In this document: positions 22,874 to 34,103 of the stretch, piece after piece
How positions within the stretch are numbered: the stretch's first letter is position 1
Layout: every line of letters starts with the position of its first letter
Source: Ichthyophis bannanicus
Lineage: Eukaryota; Chordata; Amphibia; Gymnophiona; Ichthyophiidae
DNA length: 64,000 bases
NCBI GenBank assembly: GCA_033557465.1
Contig: CM066041.1
Coordinates: 159,067,532-159,131,531 of the forward strand
Direction: 5' to 3'
The notes under the pieces: generated by a model
The model's database searches: none
Told to the model about the DNA's origin: nothing
The model's input: only the letters and a program-made list of their open reading frames with translations
Made by a program: the position numbers and the translations under genes

Positions 22874-23040
22874 AAAGCGGGGTTACTTACCTGTAACAGG
22901 AGTTCTCCGTGGACAGCAGGATAAGTCAGCCACACCTGGTGACGTCATCCAACGGCGCCGTGACGGAAGTGCTCTCTAGAGCTCAGAGTTTCTGAGCATG
23001 TGCGAGTGGCCCCACCTCCCCAGCCCGCCCCTAGCCAGAT
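22874..23040. repeat. DIRS3 left inverted terminal repeat
   Basis: Complementary to 35955-36110 from 'ggtgtggctg' inward ('gatgacgtcacc', 'ggcgccgtgacggaagtgctctc'). The outermost ~57 bp are complementary to 23115-23178 instead. Confidence 0.9.
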
Positions 23041-23104
23041 CATTGAGTGCTTAGCTCTGCCGTGAGGCATAAGGCTAGGAAGCAGGCCTGCCTCATACAG
23101 GGGA

Positions 23105-23215
23105 AGGAGGGCGGGATCGTGTGGCTGACTTATCCTGCTGTCCACGGAGAACTCCTGTTACAGGTAAGTAACCCCGCTTTCTCCTTGGACAAGCAGGATG
23201 TGTCAGCCACACCTG
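23105..23215. repeat. DIRS3 internal complementary region
   Basis: Two halves meet near 23178. The first (gtggctgacttatcctgctg...taaccccgcttt) is the exact reverse complement of the left terminus. The second (ttctccttggacaagcagg...cacacctggtg) is the reverse complement of the right terminus. This is the textbook DIRS arrangement, nearly without mismatch. Confidence 0.93.
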
Positions 23216-23724
23216 GTGCCTCCCAAGCTGTAGAAGTAGCTGTGGTGGATGAGGGAGGCATGCGTTGGAAAGATGTACACTCGCACAGGTGGTTTGTACC
23301 TTTTATTATGAAAAAGTAACACATATTGCACAACAGTGAAGAACAGTGCAAATCAGAGCAAACAAGTGCGCAGGCTGCCACCTGCGGTTGATCAAACCTG
23401 GTGCACAACAAGGCTGCACACAACACAATAACAGTGCAGCAACAACATATGCCGGAGCAGGCGTGTAACGACAGCGTGGCATGTGCAAACACAACATTGC
23501 AGTAGAACAGAAGGCATGAATACGTATGTGCAAAGCATGCAATATTTTTTTTTTATTTATTTATTTTTTTTAACAGCATTGAAGGCATGAATATGCCTGT
23601 GCAAGCATGAGCAATTCTTCATAATGCGTTAATAACCTTGTAATAGTACAGCAGCCTGATAGGGCCTGCGTAATACATATAGGGCAATCCAAAACGACAG
23701 CAAGGCGTCCTTGGTGACCAATGG

Positions 23725-24816
23725 CTAGACAGAGGGAGAAGGTAACCCGACCTTGTCACCCGTGGATGAAACTGAGGTGGCTGCTGTTAGGACTGTGAGG
23801 CCGAAGGAGCTATCAGACTCCGCCAGGAGGTCGAGGCAATAGTGTTTCTGAAATGTGAGCCGTGAGGACCAGGTGGCAGCCTTGCAGATGTCTCCGACTG
23901 GAACTTCGTGCAGATTGGCAAGTGAGGTAGCGAGGGCGCGGAGTTGGTGCGCGCCGGCCTTGCCACCCGGAGGTGCACCTGCTTTTTGGAGGCAGTAGGC
24001 GACACATCCCGATATCCAAAGGGACAGTGTGCGCTTGGTGACTGGCCGGCCAGGTCTGTTGGGGTCAAATGACACGAAAAGTTGTGCTCCTTGTCTGATG
24101 GCGGACGTCCTGTCAATGTAGGTGTGCAGAGCTCTGACACAATCCAGAGAGTGAAGGCGCTGCTCCTCCGGGGAGTTGTGCGGAGCGGGAAAGAAGATTG
24201 GTAGTTCGACAGTTTGGTTCAAATGAAAGCCCGATGCGACTTTTGGCAAAAACTTGGGGTGCGTACGGAGAGAAGCACGGTTGTGGTGGAGCTGCGTATA
24301 CGGTGGGTGTGCAACTAGTGCTTGCAGCTCGCTGATACGTCTGGCAGAGGTGATGGCAATGAGGAAAAGTGTTTTCCATGACATGAACTTGTATTCCACC
24401 GACTGGAGAGGTTCGAAAGGCTCCTGTGTGAGCTATTGCAGTACCAAGTTGAGGTCCCATGCCGGCACCGGTTTCTGAACCGGAGGCCGGAGGTTCACAA
24501 GGCCCTTCATAAACTGGGCTACAATGGGCAATGCTGCAAGAGTTCTCGAGTCAGTGCCACTCCCGTGTTCGTGCAGGGATGTAATTGCCGCTAGGTGAAC
24601 TCTAATGGACTGTGGTTTCAGTCCCAAGTCAAAAAGGTAGGTAAGGTACTGCAGAATCTTGGGCACTGGGCAGGATACTGGGTTGATGCCTTGGTCTGCA
24701 CACCAAAAACTGAAGCGCTTCCACTTGAGGCTGTAAGACTTGCGGGTGGAAGGTCTTTTGGCAGCTAAAATGATCCGTTGAACCTCTGAAGGCAGATGGA
24801 GGGCTGTGAGATTCAT
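23725..24816 (-). pseudogene. DIRS3 tyrosine recombinase (one in-frame stop)
   Basis: Starts at ATG 24816, whose ATGA overlaps the TGA that ends the RNase H/methyltransferase frame (24813-24815). N-terminal core-binding domain: RPSTRKSYSLKWKRFSFWC and PVPAWDLNLVLQ. Then TAG at 24433-24435 (probably from CAG) and, in the same frame, the catalytic domain to 23725: Arg in SARRISELQAL, box AHQLRALATSLA (His and Arg present) and Tyr motif FQKHYCLDL. About 364 codons, normal length for the family. Only the stop breaks it. Confidence 0.88.
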
Positions 24817-25607
24817 CCTTTCAATCTCCAGGCTGTCAAGGCTAGGACCTGAAGGTTGGGGTGCAACGTGCTGCCGTCGTTCTGGGAGAGCAGATCCGGC
24901 CTTGCTGGCATCCGAAGCAGCGGTTCCTGCGCCAGGCGAAGAAGCATGGCAAACCACATCTGCCACGGCCAGTAGGGCGTGATCAGTATGACATGGGCAG
25001 AGTCTGTGATGATCCGCTGAATCGCCTTGGGAATCAGCGGTGTCGGGGGAAAAGCGTACGCCAGTGTCCAGCTGCCCCAGGGCACTGCAAATGCGTCGGG
25101 GGCGAGGCTTCTGCTGGATGGATGCTTGGAGCAGAAAACTGGGCACTTCGCGTTGACTTCGGTCGCGAAGAGGTCTATCTGGGGAGTACCCCAGTGAAGG
25201 AATATGCTGTCCACAACTCCCGGGTGAAGAGACCACTCGTGGGGTTGCAGCTGTCTGCTTAGCCTGTCCGCTAAGGTGTTTTGCTCCCTGGGAAGGTAGG
25301 TCGCCTGTAGGACACATTTGTTCGACAGTGCCAGGGACCAGATTGCTAGGGCTTCCTTGCAGAGGGCTCGGGACTCCGTGCCCCCTTGCTTGTTGATGTA
25401 GAACATCGCCACTTGGTTGTCCGTCTGGATGAGGACAGATTTTCCAGCCAGTTGTGTCTGGAAGGCTTGAAGTGCGTATTTGACAGCCCGTAGTTCGAGC
25501 AGGTTGATGTGAAGAAACTGCTCTGGCCTGGACCAGATTCCCTGGAGTGTTGATGTGCTGCAGGTGGGCTCCCCAGCCCATAGCAGAGGCATCTGTGGTG
25601 AGGACAA
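24813..25607 (-). CDS. DIRS3 RNase H C-terminal part and methyltransferase-like domain
   Basis: Open over 264 codons. RNase H continues with Glu in INLLELRAVKYALQAF and Asp in IQTDNQVAMFYINKQGG, then ATYLPREQNTLADRLSR. The methyltransferase-like region follows: QIDLFATEVNAKCPVF, LAYAFPPTPLIPKAI and ILITPYWPWQMWF. It is out of frame with the RT, which carries the first RNase H Asp (TTDASAMGWG). A single-base indel near 25550 probably separated them. The ancestral protein would be one RT-RNase H polyprotein. Confidence 0.82.
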   Translation of the reverse strand: MSSPQMPLLWAGEPTCSTSTLQGIWSRPEQFLHINLLELRAVKYALQAFQTQLAGKSVLIQTDNQVAMFYINKQGGTESRALCKEALAIWSLALSNKCVLQATYLPREQNTLADRLSRQLQPHEWSLHPGVVDSIFLHWGTPQIDLFATEVNAKCPVFCSKHPSSRSLAPDAFAVPWGSWTLAYAFPPTPLIPKAIQRIITDSAHVILITPYWPWQMWFAMLLRLAQEPLLRMPARPDLLSQNDGSTLHPNLQVLALTAWRLKG

Positions 25608-26700
25608 TCTGATGGCTGGGAGGTTGGAGATCCCGGCCTGTGGTCAGGTTGCTCGGGCCCGTCCACCAGCGGAGATCCTTCTTGATTTGTGCGGTGATGT
25701 GGATACGGGTATGTAGGGGCTGTGAGAGTTGCTTCCATTGGGCCCGGAGGTGCCATTGCAAGGGGCGCATGTGGAGTCTCGCCAGTGGAAGGACTGAGGT
25801 AGTGGCTGCCATGTGGCTGAGAAGGCGCAAGATGCAGCGCGCTGTGGACTGCCCGGTCGAGGAGACCTTTCCCGCTAGGGATGTAATGGCCGTTACTCTC
25901 TGCTCCGGCAGGTACGCCTTGGAGGTGCTGGTGTCGATGATCGCTCCGATGAACTCTGTAGACTGAGTCGGCAGTAGGCGAGACTTCTCTTTGTTGAGGA
26001 GGAATCCCATTGCGGCTAGCGTGCATGTAGTTGTGTGCACCGCGTTCCGCAGATCGGCAGGTGAGGGGGCAGAGAGGAGCCAGTCGTCCAGGTAGGAAAA
26101 AATGGCGACGCTTTTCCTGAGAAGATGTGCCGTTACCACAGTTACACATTTCGTGAAGACCCTTGGTGCCGGGGACAGCCCAAAAGGCAGCACCCGGTAT
26201 TGATAGTGATGGCCCATCGCAATGAAGCGCAGGAACTTCCTGTGTGCTCTGTGCACTGGAATGTGGGAGTACGCGTCCTGAAGGTCCAGGGTAGCCAGCC
26301 AGTCCCCTGCTTTGAGGAGCAGAAGGACTGAATTGAGGGAATACATCCTGAATTTCTCCTTCGCGAGGGCAAGGTTGAGTTTGCGGAGGTCCAGTATTGG
26401 TCATAGGCCACCGGACTTCTTGGGAATCAGGAAGTATCGGGAGTAAAATCCAGTGTTGAACTGGTCCGGGGGTACCGGTTCTATCACACGGGAAGTGAGC
26501 AGGTGTTGTAGTAGCTCTGACATTGCCGCAGCTAGGTGAGGGGGCGTCTCGCTGACAGGTTGTCTGGCTTGCCAAGGCGGGGAAGCGAAGTTCAGACGGT
26601 AGCTCGACTCGATGATTTGTAGCACCCATTTGTTGGTTGTGATGGTCCGCCAGGCAGGTAGGAAATGAGTGAGACAGCCGCCCACAGGCAGCGAGTTCTG
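25545..26700 (-). pseudogene. DIRS3 reverse transcriptase (one TGA stop)
   Basis: 26685-26401 carries the N-terminal region (VIEPVPPDQFNTGFYSRYF; IPKKSGGL). TGA at 26402-26404 stands where related copies have a codon leading into PILDL, consistent with CGA to TGA. The frame then runs on to ATLDLQDAYSHIPV, LPFGLSPAPRVFTKC and the intact catalytic box FSYLDDWLL (about 26080). A frameshift near 25550 ends the frame before the RNase H Glu. This is the only copy in the window with an intact YLDD. Confidence 0.85.
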
Positions 26701-26734
26701 GCCTACCGGGGACGCTTCCCTCTGCAGTTGATTG

Positions 26735-27945
26735 TCAGAAGGAGGCCGCGGTCTTTGTGGCCTGTGCTGTGGCCTGCTTTCTCTGTTTGCGGTCTCGCGG
26801 CTGTTGCCTCTGAAAAGACGAAGAGTGGTAAGGCTGTTTGTACTTTGGGGCCTGCCACTTCCTGCTAGTACCGTACTTCTTAGCGGTATAGTAGGGTCTG
26901 CGGTAATTACTCCCTCTTTGGGAGGCAGAATGACGTTCGAGTCCGTCTGCTGCCAGTGTCTGTAAAGTGGTACAATGTTCTTTCAGGTCGTTCACCGTAT
27001 CTGCGACCTTGTCCCCGAAAAGGGAGTCACCTGTGCAGGGCGCGTCCGCAATTTTGCTGTGGGTGTCCTCCCTGAGGCCGGAAGCGTGGAGCCACGCCCA
27101 GCGCCGGGCCGCAATGGCTGTGCCTGCGGTCCTGACGGCTGTGTCGAAGGCATCGAACGCTGTTGCTCATCAAGTGTTTGCTGCGTTCGGCCAGGTCTTG
27201 CAGTGTGGCGGAGGCTGCCTGTTGATTTTCCTTAGGAAGGGCTGACAAGAGGCCGGCCATCAGGGCGTCCTGGAAGAGGATGTGCTGGAACTGGTGGGCC
27301 GCCACCCTGGCATTGAGCATTGCCCCTTGGTAGACTTTCCTGCCTACCTCGTCGAGGAGCTTGGGGTCTCGGCCTGGTGGGTGGTTGGACTGGCTGCGAG
27401 AGGACTTGACCTTTTTTAAAGCTGATGAGACCACGATAGATTGGTGTGGCAGCTGTGACTTTTGGAAACCTGGACTTGGATGCAGGAGGCATTTTGTCTC
27501 AAGTCTCTTGTGACAGGCGCGTCCGGAGGCTGGGGATTGCCATACTGTGTTCTGGGCGTCCTGCAATTTTTTGTGTAGAGGTAATGCAAGTGCTGGCTTA
27601 GGGGCATTGAGGTACTTCATGACCTTTGGCTCCTTCTCGATGGACGAGTCCTCTGTCGCCAAGTGCAGTTTGTCCGTCACCTTCCATAAGAATTTGGGGT
27701 AGGTGAGATCCTCAGGTGGGAGGGTGCGCTGAGGTTCCTCAGGGTTGTCCGTCTGAGAGTTGGGAGTGTCCCGGGAAGCGGAAGAACCCAGGCCCGCGTC
27801 CTCGACGTCACTTTCATGGGAGGACAAGGCTCCATCCTCACCAGAAGATACCTCCGGGGATGGAGAAATTCTGGCGGGAGACAGCGAGGGGCTGTGGCGA
27901 GGCAAACTGGAAGCAGCCGAGGATGCAATGGATTTCTCCTTGTAT
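26735..27945 (-). pseudogene. DIRS3 gag-like ORF, 3' part (after the ERV)
   Basis: From the Tyr codon at 27944-27942 the frame continues downstream of the ERV in the same register as the 5' part. It contains a Ser/Pro-rich acidic segment (SPSPEVSSGEDGALSS), LTYPKFLWKVTDKLHLA and SIVVSSALKKVKSSRSQ. A frameshift near 27170 moves the remaining conserved part (DTAVRTAGTAIAARRWAWL; DSLFGDKVADTVNDLKE) into another frame, ending at 26735 with a basic Arg/Gln/Lys tail likely to bind nucleic acid. Confidence 0.8.
27942..27945. repeat. ERV2 target-site duplication, left copy
   Basis: gtat (ATAC on the minus strand), matching 34844-34847. Four bp is normal for gamma-type retroviral integrase. Confidence 0.85.
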
Positions 27946-28710
27946 TGTTGTGGCTGATAAGAATGCAATAAATAATACCCGGAGTCAGGCAAAGATTCAA
28001 GCCGGTTTAATGTGCACAGACTCAGATTGCAGTAGCATTCAAAATAGTCTGAGCCCAGAGCTCAAAAAAATGACAGTTTATATACTTTTCTTCTCCAGTC
28101 TAATACAGGCAAAACTCCTCATTGGCTACTTACTCTCATCCAATAGACATCTCTGACCGGGCCCAGGACTCGCTCCCCCTGCTTGGGTCACACTAGCCAC
28201 GGGTCAGCAATTAGACATAACACTAAACATAATACTTTTACTACAGTATATTTTGCTACTTCTGCAAAGATAGTGGAAGGCATATCAGAAGCATTCTTAA
28301 CAAAAGCAAAACAAAGTGAGGCCAAACATAGCAAGGCTAAGACGTATCTCCAGCCTTGGCTCAAAACACTAAACAATCTTCATAATGCTAGACAAAATAT
28401 TCTTACACTGTTCAGCTTCTCTGCTATATTTTCATCCTAATTACGAGGTCAGTGCACATCTAGCAAAGATACAGTGGAGGACATTCCTACTAAAGCAGAC
28501 ATCTGGCTTACCTAAACAATAAACAGTAAAAGTTTTAATTCTCTTATCTCCAAGAGAGCAGAACATGTTATCAAACTAGAATGGAACAGTATTTCTTTCT
28601 AACAGCTAACAGCATTCTGCAATTTTCCAAAATCAGCAATAACATTTTAAAATAGGAAAAAAGGGCTTTCAGACCTAGCTCTGCTACATACTAGGCCATC
28701 GCCTATCACA
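27946..28710 (-). repeat. ERV2 3' LTR
   Basis: On the minus strand TGTGATAGG...CCACAACA, 765 bp. The TATA-like GTATATAAAC is near 28080 and an ATTAAA poly(A) signal near 28010. The ends match the ERV1 LTR ends. Confidence 0.9.
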
Positions 28711-28722
28711 TTCCCTCCTTTT
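28711..28722 (-). promoter_or_regulatory. ERV2 polypurine tract
   Basis: AAAAGGAGGGAA on the minus strand directly before the TG of the 3' LTR. Confidence 0.8.
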
Positions 28723-28783
28723 GATTATTCACACCCGCAAGTGAGGAAGGGTGAGAATCTAATCACACAAATAGCAAAATACT

Positions 28784-29490
28784 TCAGACTATAGTAGAGG
28801 GATCACCGTGTGGTATAGGGTAATAATTCCATGAGACTAATATATGTGCCGCTGCCTTGCGGTCAATAGTACTATCGATAATAGAGTTCAGCATGCACAA
28901 GCATAAGGGCAGGAAACAGGGGATACATATGCAAATAGCCACAATCAAAAATACATTTGATACAAGTGTCTTTGTCAAATCATATAGCATACCTAGTGTA
29001 TAAGCGGAGGGGCAGGAGACATAGAAGGAACAAATTACATATATACTGTTCATCATAGCAATAGGCCCGTTCTTATGACCCACAAAAATAAGAACCATTC
29101 CTATTTAATAGCAGCACCTGTATCAGAGGTCGGTAGCAGTACATGTCAAAAAGGTAGGTAGCACATGTTTGAAAATTAGCAACACATGTACTAAAGTCCA
29201 AAAAATCTGGGTTCTGAGAGCTGGCGAGTAGCAATCAAAAGGGGCTCCATTCTCATTGTTCCATCGCAGTTCCCATAACAGGAGAGGAAAGATTCTGGCG
29301 GGGGTTGAGACAAGTCTGGGTATTCCCTGTTGTGCAAATACTAGGTTTGCAGGCTGCACAGGGAGGTAGGGCAAGAGTCAATTCAAAGCACCCCAAGGCT
29401 GCCGTCAGAACGAAGCAAGAATAAGAATCCATAAAGAGCATAGTCTCTGGAAAAATGGTGGAACTGTCGGCATCCACAACAGGTAGCAGA
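28784..29490 (-). pseudogene. ERV2 env remnant
   Basis: 29098-28784 encodes a membrane anchor and cytoplasmic tail (VFLIVAICICIPCFLPLCLC; then a tail aligned by position with that of the ERV at 1-1362). 29477-29253 contains a short hydrophobic leader-like segment (CFVLTAALGCFELTLALPP). The region between lacks the surface subunit, furin site and the TM ectodomain motif seen in ERV1. The gene is therefore deleted internally and cannot encode an envelope. Confidence 0.7.
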
Positions 29491-30010
29491 CGTAGAGCTG
29501 ATTGTAGGTCCTCAAGCTTCTGCCGTACGTAGACCTACCAGCTTTGTGGCAAGAGTAGGGCTGTAGATTCCAAAGTATCACTGTCCTCTGGGATGTCTCA
29601 GGTTCTTAAAATATCATAGGACAGTCTCTCAGGCTATTATTGTCTCCTTAGAGCAGTTCACTTTTTAGGAGATCAAAACAGTTTTTTCTTTTTCTTTTTT
29701 TTCTTTTTTCAGAGCATTTGAACACAGTCTCGTAAAAGACTCAATTTCTTAACACAACACAGTCTATTTCTGATGATTTCAGCTTTCTCCAGATGCGAGG
29801 CTTACCTTCGGATAAACAAACAGTCCTGAAATAGTGCAGTTTCCGAGGGACCAATAAGTCTTAGGTCCGTGGCTGTTATCGTAGGGTGAGGCGCAATGGA
29901 GTCTCAGGATCATTTATGGAAGTCCACGACCAAGTTCAGAAGCGGCTGCTGGAATGCAAAACTGGAGGACGTCTGTTCCCTTGACGTCCAGGAGCAAGTT
30001 GGTAAAGTTC

Positions 30011-30589
30011 TTACGATGACGGATCTTTTCTTCGCAGCGTGAGTCGCAATGGTGCTGCAGGATTGGCGATCGAAGTCCAGGGACGACTTTCAGGTACTGT
30101 GGCTGGTTTCACTCGACTGTGGTGGATCCAGGAGTCGATCTCGGCCACTTTAACTGCTGTTGGGGTTGATAACAAGACGACATATGGCCCTTTCCAATAC
30201 GGCACCAGCGGTGCCTTCTTCTACTCTGTCACCCACACCGAGGCTCCAGGCTTGAAAGGATGCAGGGGTTTGGATGGGCTGGTCTCGTACTCACGCGTGA
30301 AGACCCTGCAAAACAGAACTGAAAACCAATAGTGCTTATCTAGTAATTTCAGATCCTATCTGTCACACATCTCCTTTTACTCTCTATACAATAGGCTACA
30401 GAATCTCAGAATCTCAATAGGGGAGACTCCTAAAGACTTAGGGGCAGGGGATAAGTATATCCGATGAAGGGCTATAGGAAGAACCTGGGGCCACTGCAGG
30501 TAAACCTCTGGGCAGTTTGGACAACTTGAGTACACAATGTCCATTACTTCCAAGCAATCATGGTCAGGAGGGCCTGGACCGACGGGCAA
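30011..30589 (-). pseudogene. ERV2 integrase C-terminal remnant
   Basis: 30589-30377 contains QVLPIALHRIYLSPAPKSLG, the end of the integrase catalytic region. 30205-30011 contains WKGPYVVLLSTPTAVKV, the GPY/F-type C-terminal domain. The HHCC domain and DDE residues are absent, and a deletion joins this to the RT at about 30590. Confidence 0.8.
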
Positions 30590-31940
30590 TTAGGGTGGCT
30601 GGGTTTAGAGTTTGTCGGACACTTAATTGTAAGTTAGGATTCTCACATAGCATATCTTGATATTTCAGCATTCGGGCATTAGTGAGCCAATGATTTCCTT
30701 TGTGTTCCATCAGGGTTAGAACAGAATGTGGCACAGTAACTTGGAGTTCTTATCCTAAGGTGAGCTTGTCAGCTTCGCTCACTAAGAGGGCTGTGGCTGC
30801 TACAGCTCTCAGGCAAGGTGGCCAGCCTTTGGCAACAGGATCCAATTGTTTCGTCAGGTAGGCCACAGGTTGCTGCCAAGACCCAAGAGGCTGGGTCAAG
30901 GCTCCCAATGCGTTTCCACTTGATTCATGGACATACAGACGAAATGGTTTCTGCACATCCGGTAGGCCCAAAGCTGGGGATGACATCAATGCTGTTTCCA
31001 ATGATTTGAATGCTTTATCTTGTTCTGGGCCCCATTCCAGGGGAGATCGTTTCATTCCTTGTGTGACTTGGTACAAGGATTTCGCCATGAGCGCAAAATT
31101 TGGTATCCATATGCGGCAGTAGCCTGCAGCTCCCAAGAAAGCTCGCACCTGTTTCCTAGTAGTGGGGGTTGGGATGCGGCATACTGCTTCTTTTCGCTCA
31201 AGTCCTAATGTCCGGGTTCCTTTGGACAGGTGGAACCCTAAATATTTCACTTCTGTCTGGCACAGCTGCGCCTTGGCTCTGGAAACCTTGTAGCCAGCTT
31301 CATTCAAATGGTGCAAGAGGTCACTTGTAGCTTGTATACAATCAGATTTGTTACTGGTGGCTATGAGCAAATCATCTACATATTGAAGCAAAATGCTTCT
31401 TCCCGGAATCACAGAGTAGCTTGACAAATCTTGACTGAGGGCTGCACTGAAGATAGTGGGTGAGTTCTTAAATCCTTGTGGTAATCGAGTCCAAGTAAGT
31501 TGCCCTCGCCGTCCTGTGGTAGGGTTTTCTCATTTAAATGCAAACAAAAACTGACTGGCCTCTGTCAGGCGTATACAGAAAAAAAACATCTTTTAAGTTA
31601 AAGTGAGTGGCTTCTGCTGGAATCAGTCCTAGGAGGGTGTAAGGATTTGGTACTACTGGATGTATGGTTTCAACTGCACTGTTCACTCGACGTAGATCCT
31701 GCACTGGGCGGTAGTCACCTGTCCCAGGCTTCTTGATTGGGAGAAGGGGGGTGTGTTCCAGGGTGATTGGCATTCTCTGAGAAGTCCATACTGCAATAAT
31801 TTCTTCAAATGGCGATGAATGCCTTCAATTGCTGGTCTCGGGAGGGGATACTGACGCACATGCACTGGTTCTGCTCCTGGCTTAAGGGTAACAAGTACAG
31901 GAGTTATATTCTTTGCTAGGCCAGATGGATTATTCTCTGC
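30590..31940 (-). pseudogene. ERV2 reverse transcriptase (broken)
   Basis: Minus-strand RT motifs in order: NPSGLAKNITPVLV and [14 protein letters not shown] (about 31930-31840), [20 protein letters not shown] (about 31710), then QYVDDLLIA, the catalytic box, at about 31385. The thumb and connection follow (GFHLSKGTRTLGLERKEAV; FLGAAGYCRIWIPNFALMAK). A stop at 30750-30752 and a frameshift near 31500 break it. RNase H is missing after the connection segment (HWLTNARM). Confidence 0.88.
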
Positions 31941-33840
31941 CCATACTCCAGGTGGGGCTGCAATGCTGGTAAGTATACAGAAACTTGCTGGCCTGATTGG
32001 AGATGCACTATAGAACCGCTACTCTTCTTCTCGGGGAACAGTCAGCACTATCAATCCAGCTCCTTCGATTAGGAAAACTTCCTCCACATCATTCAACTAT
32101 AGTATCAGCAAGAAGAACTGCTCTCTTCTCCATCTTACATTCACTTTCTCTGTCACATTATCTCCACAATTCACAGACATTCTGAACAACTTAATCGTGT
32201 TGTCATTTATGCCCGCAAATCCATCCCGTTTCTGCAAGTTCTGTTTTATATCTCCCTGGGACTGACTTGACAAAAACTGCATTTACCATGCGCAAATTCT
32301 CCTGGGCTGCTGGATTGCATGAGGCATATAGTGAGGGCTGCCTGCACTATTTGGATTCCACTTGGGGTTAGCAAAACTGATGGGTCTGAATTAGGTCAAT
32401 CAAATCCTAAGGCTTCTCAGTGTAGGAGGCATAATGCAGTAAATCGTAAATCAGTAAATCAGTGGCAGGGGGGGGCGGTGGAAACTGAGGGAGCTGGCCT
32501 CTAACAATGTCTGATTAAAGGATTTAACCAAGAACGGGGACAAGCAGCATCTCTCCCTGTGCTGTAAACATAACGGATGTGTGTGCTCATTCTAAATAAG
32601 AATAAATTGAGCTAAAGTCCTTATAAGATTAAACTAATATTTTGCAACATGTTATAACAACAATCCTAACAAAAAGAACTATAGTTCATAACATGACGAC
32701 TACATAGCTGTTGCGTATAACTGGAATAAAACTACTTGGCAAAAAAAAACTAACTGCCAGCTGTAATCAGCTTGGCTTTGCAAAAGAAATTACATTCAAT
32801 TTTACAGTTTTTTAGGAAGCAGATATTCAAAAAGACATTCATTCTGGATGCTTTTTCCATAAAGCGGGTGGACATTTAAAATACACATACACATTTTCCT
32901 TCCTAGTTTATTTTATTAACAATAAGCATGTCTTCTATGAGGCGCTTGCTGTATCAGGAACTAAAACTCATACACGATTAACCCCTCATTCACTCAGGAT
33001 TCAAAGCACTTTCAAGTTGCGATCTAGTACCGCTGGCTCGAAGCTGCAGAGTCCTGTCAGTATATGTAATCAAGCATTCTTTCCTATTGAAACCTGAGCT
33101 CTACAAGATTTCTGCTCACTTGATCTGCACAGGAATTCGAGTAGGAATTTAACCCTTTCCAGGCTAAGTACAATACTATCGAGATCCACAATCCTGACTA
33201 AACATTCTTATTAAATGATATATAATACATGACCATAGCAGAAGGCACATCACTATTACAAAATATTGAATAAAAACAGGTATAATTCCTTAAAATAAGC
33301 ACCCATTAGTCCAGCAGCAGAACATTGAAAACATGCCTTCATAGGGTTAAAACATTCCTCTGCACAAACACGTCTCCTGTCAGTTTCACTCTGCGCTGCA
33401 ACTGAATGAGGGAGAGACAGCTTCGTGATTTTACAGTGACTCTAGGGGTTCACAGTCTGCTTAACTATACTTTTACTATTTCATATGCGGTAAAGTGTCA
33501 CAAATTACTCAACGGAATATAATCCAACCCTTATACTAGAAGGGAAACTCGTGGTTTCAACAGATAACAAAGACAAACTCCCAACGCTTCCTCCTTTTCA
33601 CAAGCATTCTTCACACAGACAAACATGCTAGCATTTTCCAAATTCCCGGGCTGACTGACAAACCAGAATTACTGAAACCGAAAGGGCTGATGGTTTCGCC
33701 CCGCGCACTACTTGCAGGGGTACTAGGATCGCCCTGGAAGTTGATCAGACTTCCTTTACCTGTTACTGTACCAGAAGTGTCTCGAGACTTTCCCAAAGCT
33801 ATCTGACTAAGAACCAGAAAAATCAATACTCACCGGATCC
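31941..33840 (-). other. ERV2 gag-protease interval, no recognisable coding
   Basis: No capsid (MHR-type), Cys-His zinc knuckle or protease D-T/S-G motif seen on the minus strand. The stretch is AT rich with only short open frames. The gag gene has either been replaced by unrelated sequence or decayed beyond recognition, although the LTRs are young. Confidence 0.55.
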
Positions 33841-34083
33841 GGTAGCTAATGCGCTGCGCAACCAATCCCTCCTTGGGTTGAATCCTGGACCCCCCTCGGG
33901 TTCGAGGTGTTGGCCAGCCAGAAACAGCAGCCTGCGGAGGCAAGGAGGAGTCTCCTCCGATACAAAAGGACCAGGGGCGCCAGAGACCCTCCTGCGGTCA
34001 GTCAGGCTCAGCTCCAGCCAGACCAAACCTGTGAGGCGAGATGTCGGGGCATATTCACTTGCATACCATCCCCCACTCGCACA
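33841..34083 (-). other. ERV2 leader with likely splice donor
   Basis: Sequence between PBS and gag position. GGTGAGTA on the minus strand near 33828-33840 is a good splice-donor match, as expected for env mRNA. Confidence 0.5.
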
Positions 34084-34101
34084 TTCCCGGCCAATGCACC
34101 A
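34084..34101 (-). promoter_or_regulatory. ERV2 primer-binding site, tRNA-Gly type
   Basis: The 18 bases read on the plus strand as ttcccggccaatgcacca. This equals the 3' end of a vertebrate tRNA-Gly(GCC) with its CCA, as I know that tRNA. It lies two bases from the end of the 5' LTR. Confidence 0.82.
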
Positions 34102-34103
34102 GA

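Noticed and set aside
24433..26346. A single 637-codon protein in DIRS3
   Set aside because: About 230 codons in its middle (about 25545-24820) are out of frame; RNase H and the methyltransferase-like region are in the other frame. It is a fusion of RT and recombinase frames by way of nonsense sequence.
28183..28440. 85-codon ORF occurring identically at 34313-34570
   Set aside because: Both copies lie in the two LTRs; duplication is from LTR structure, not from a gene.
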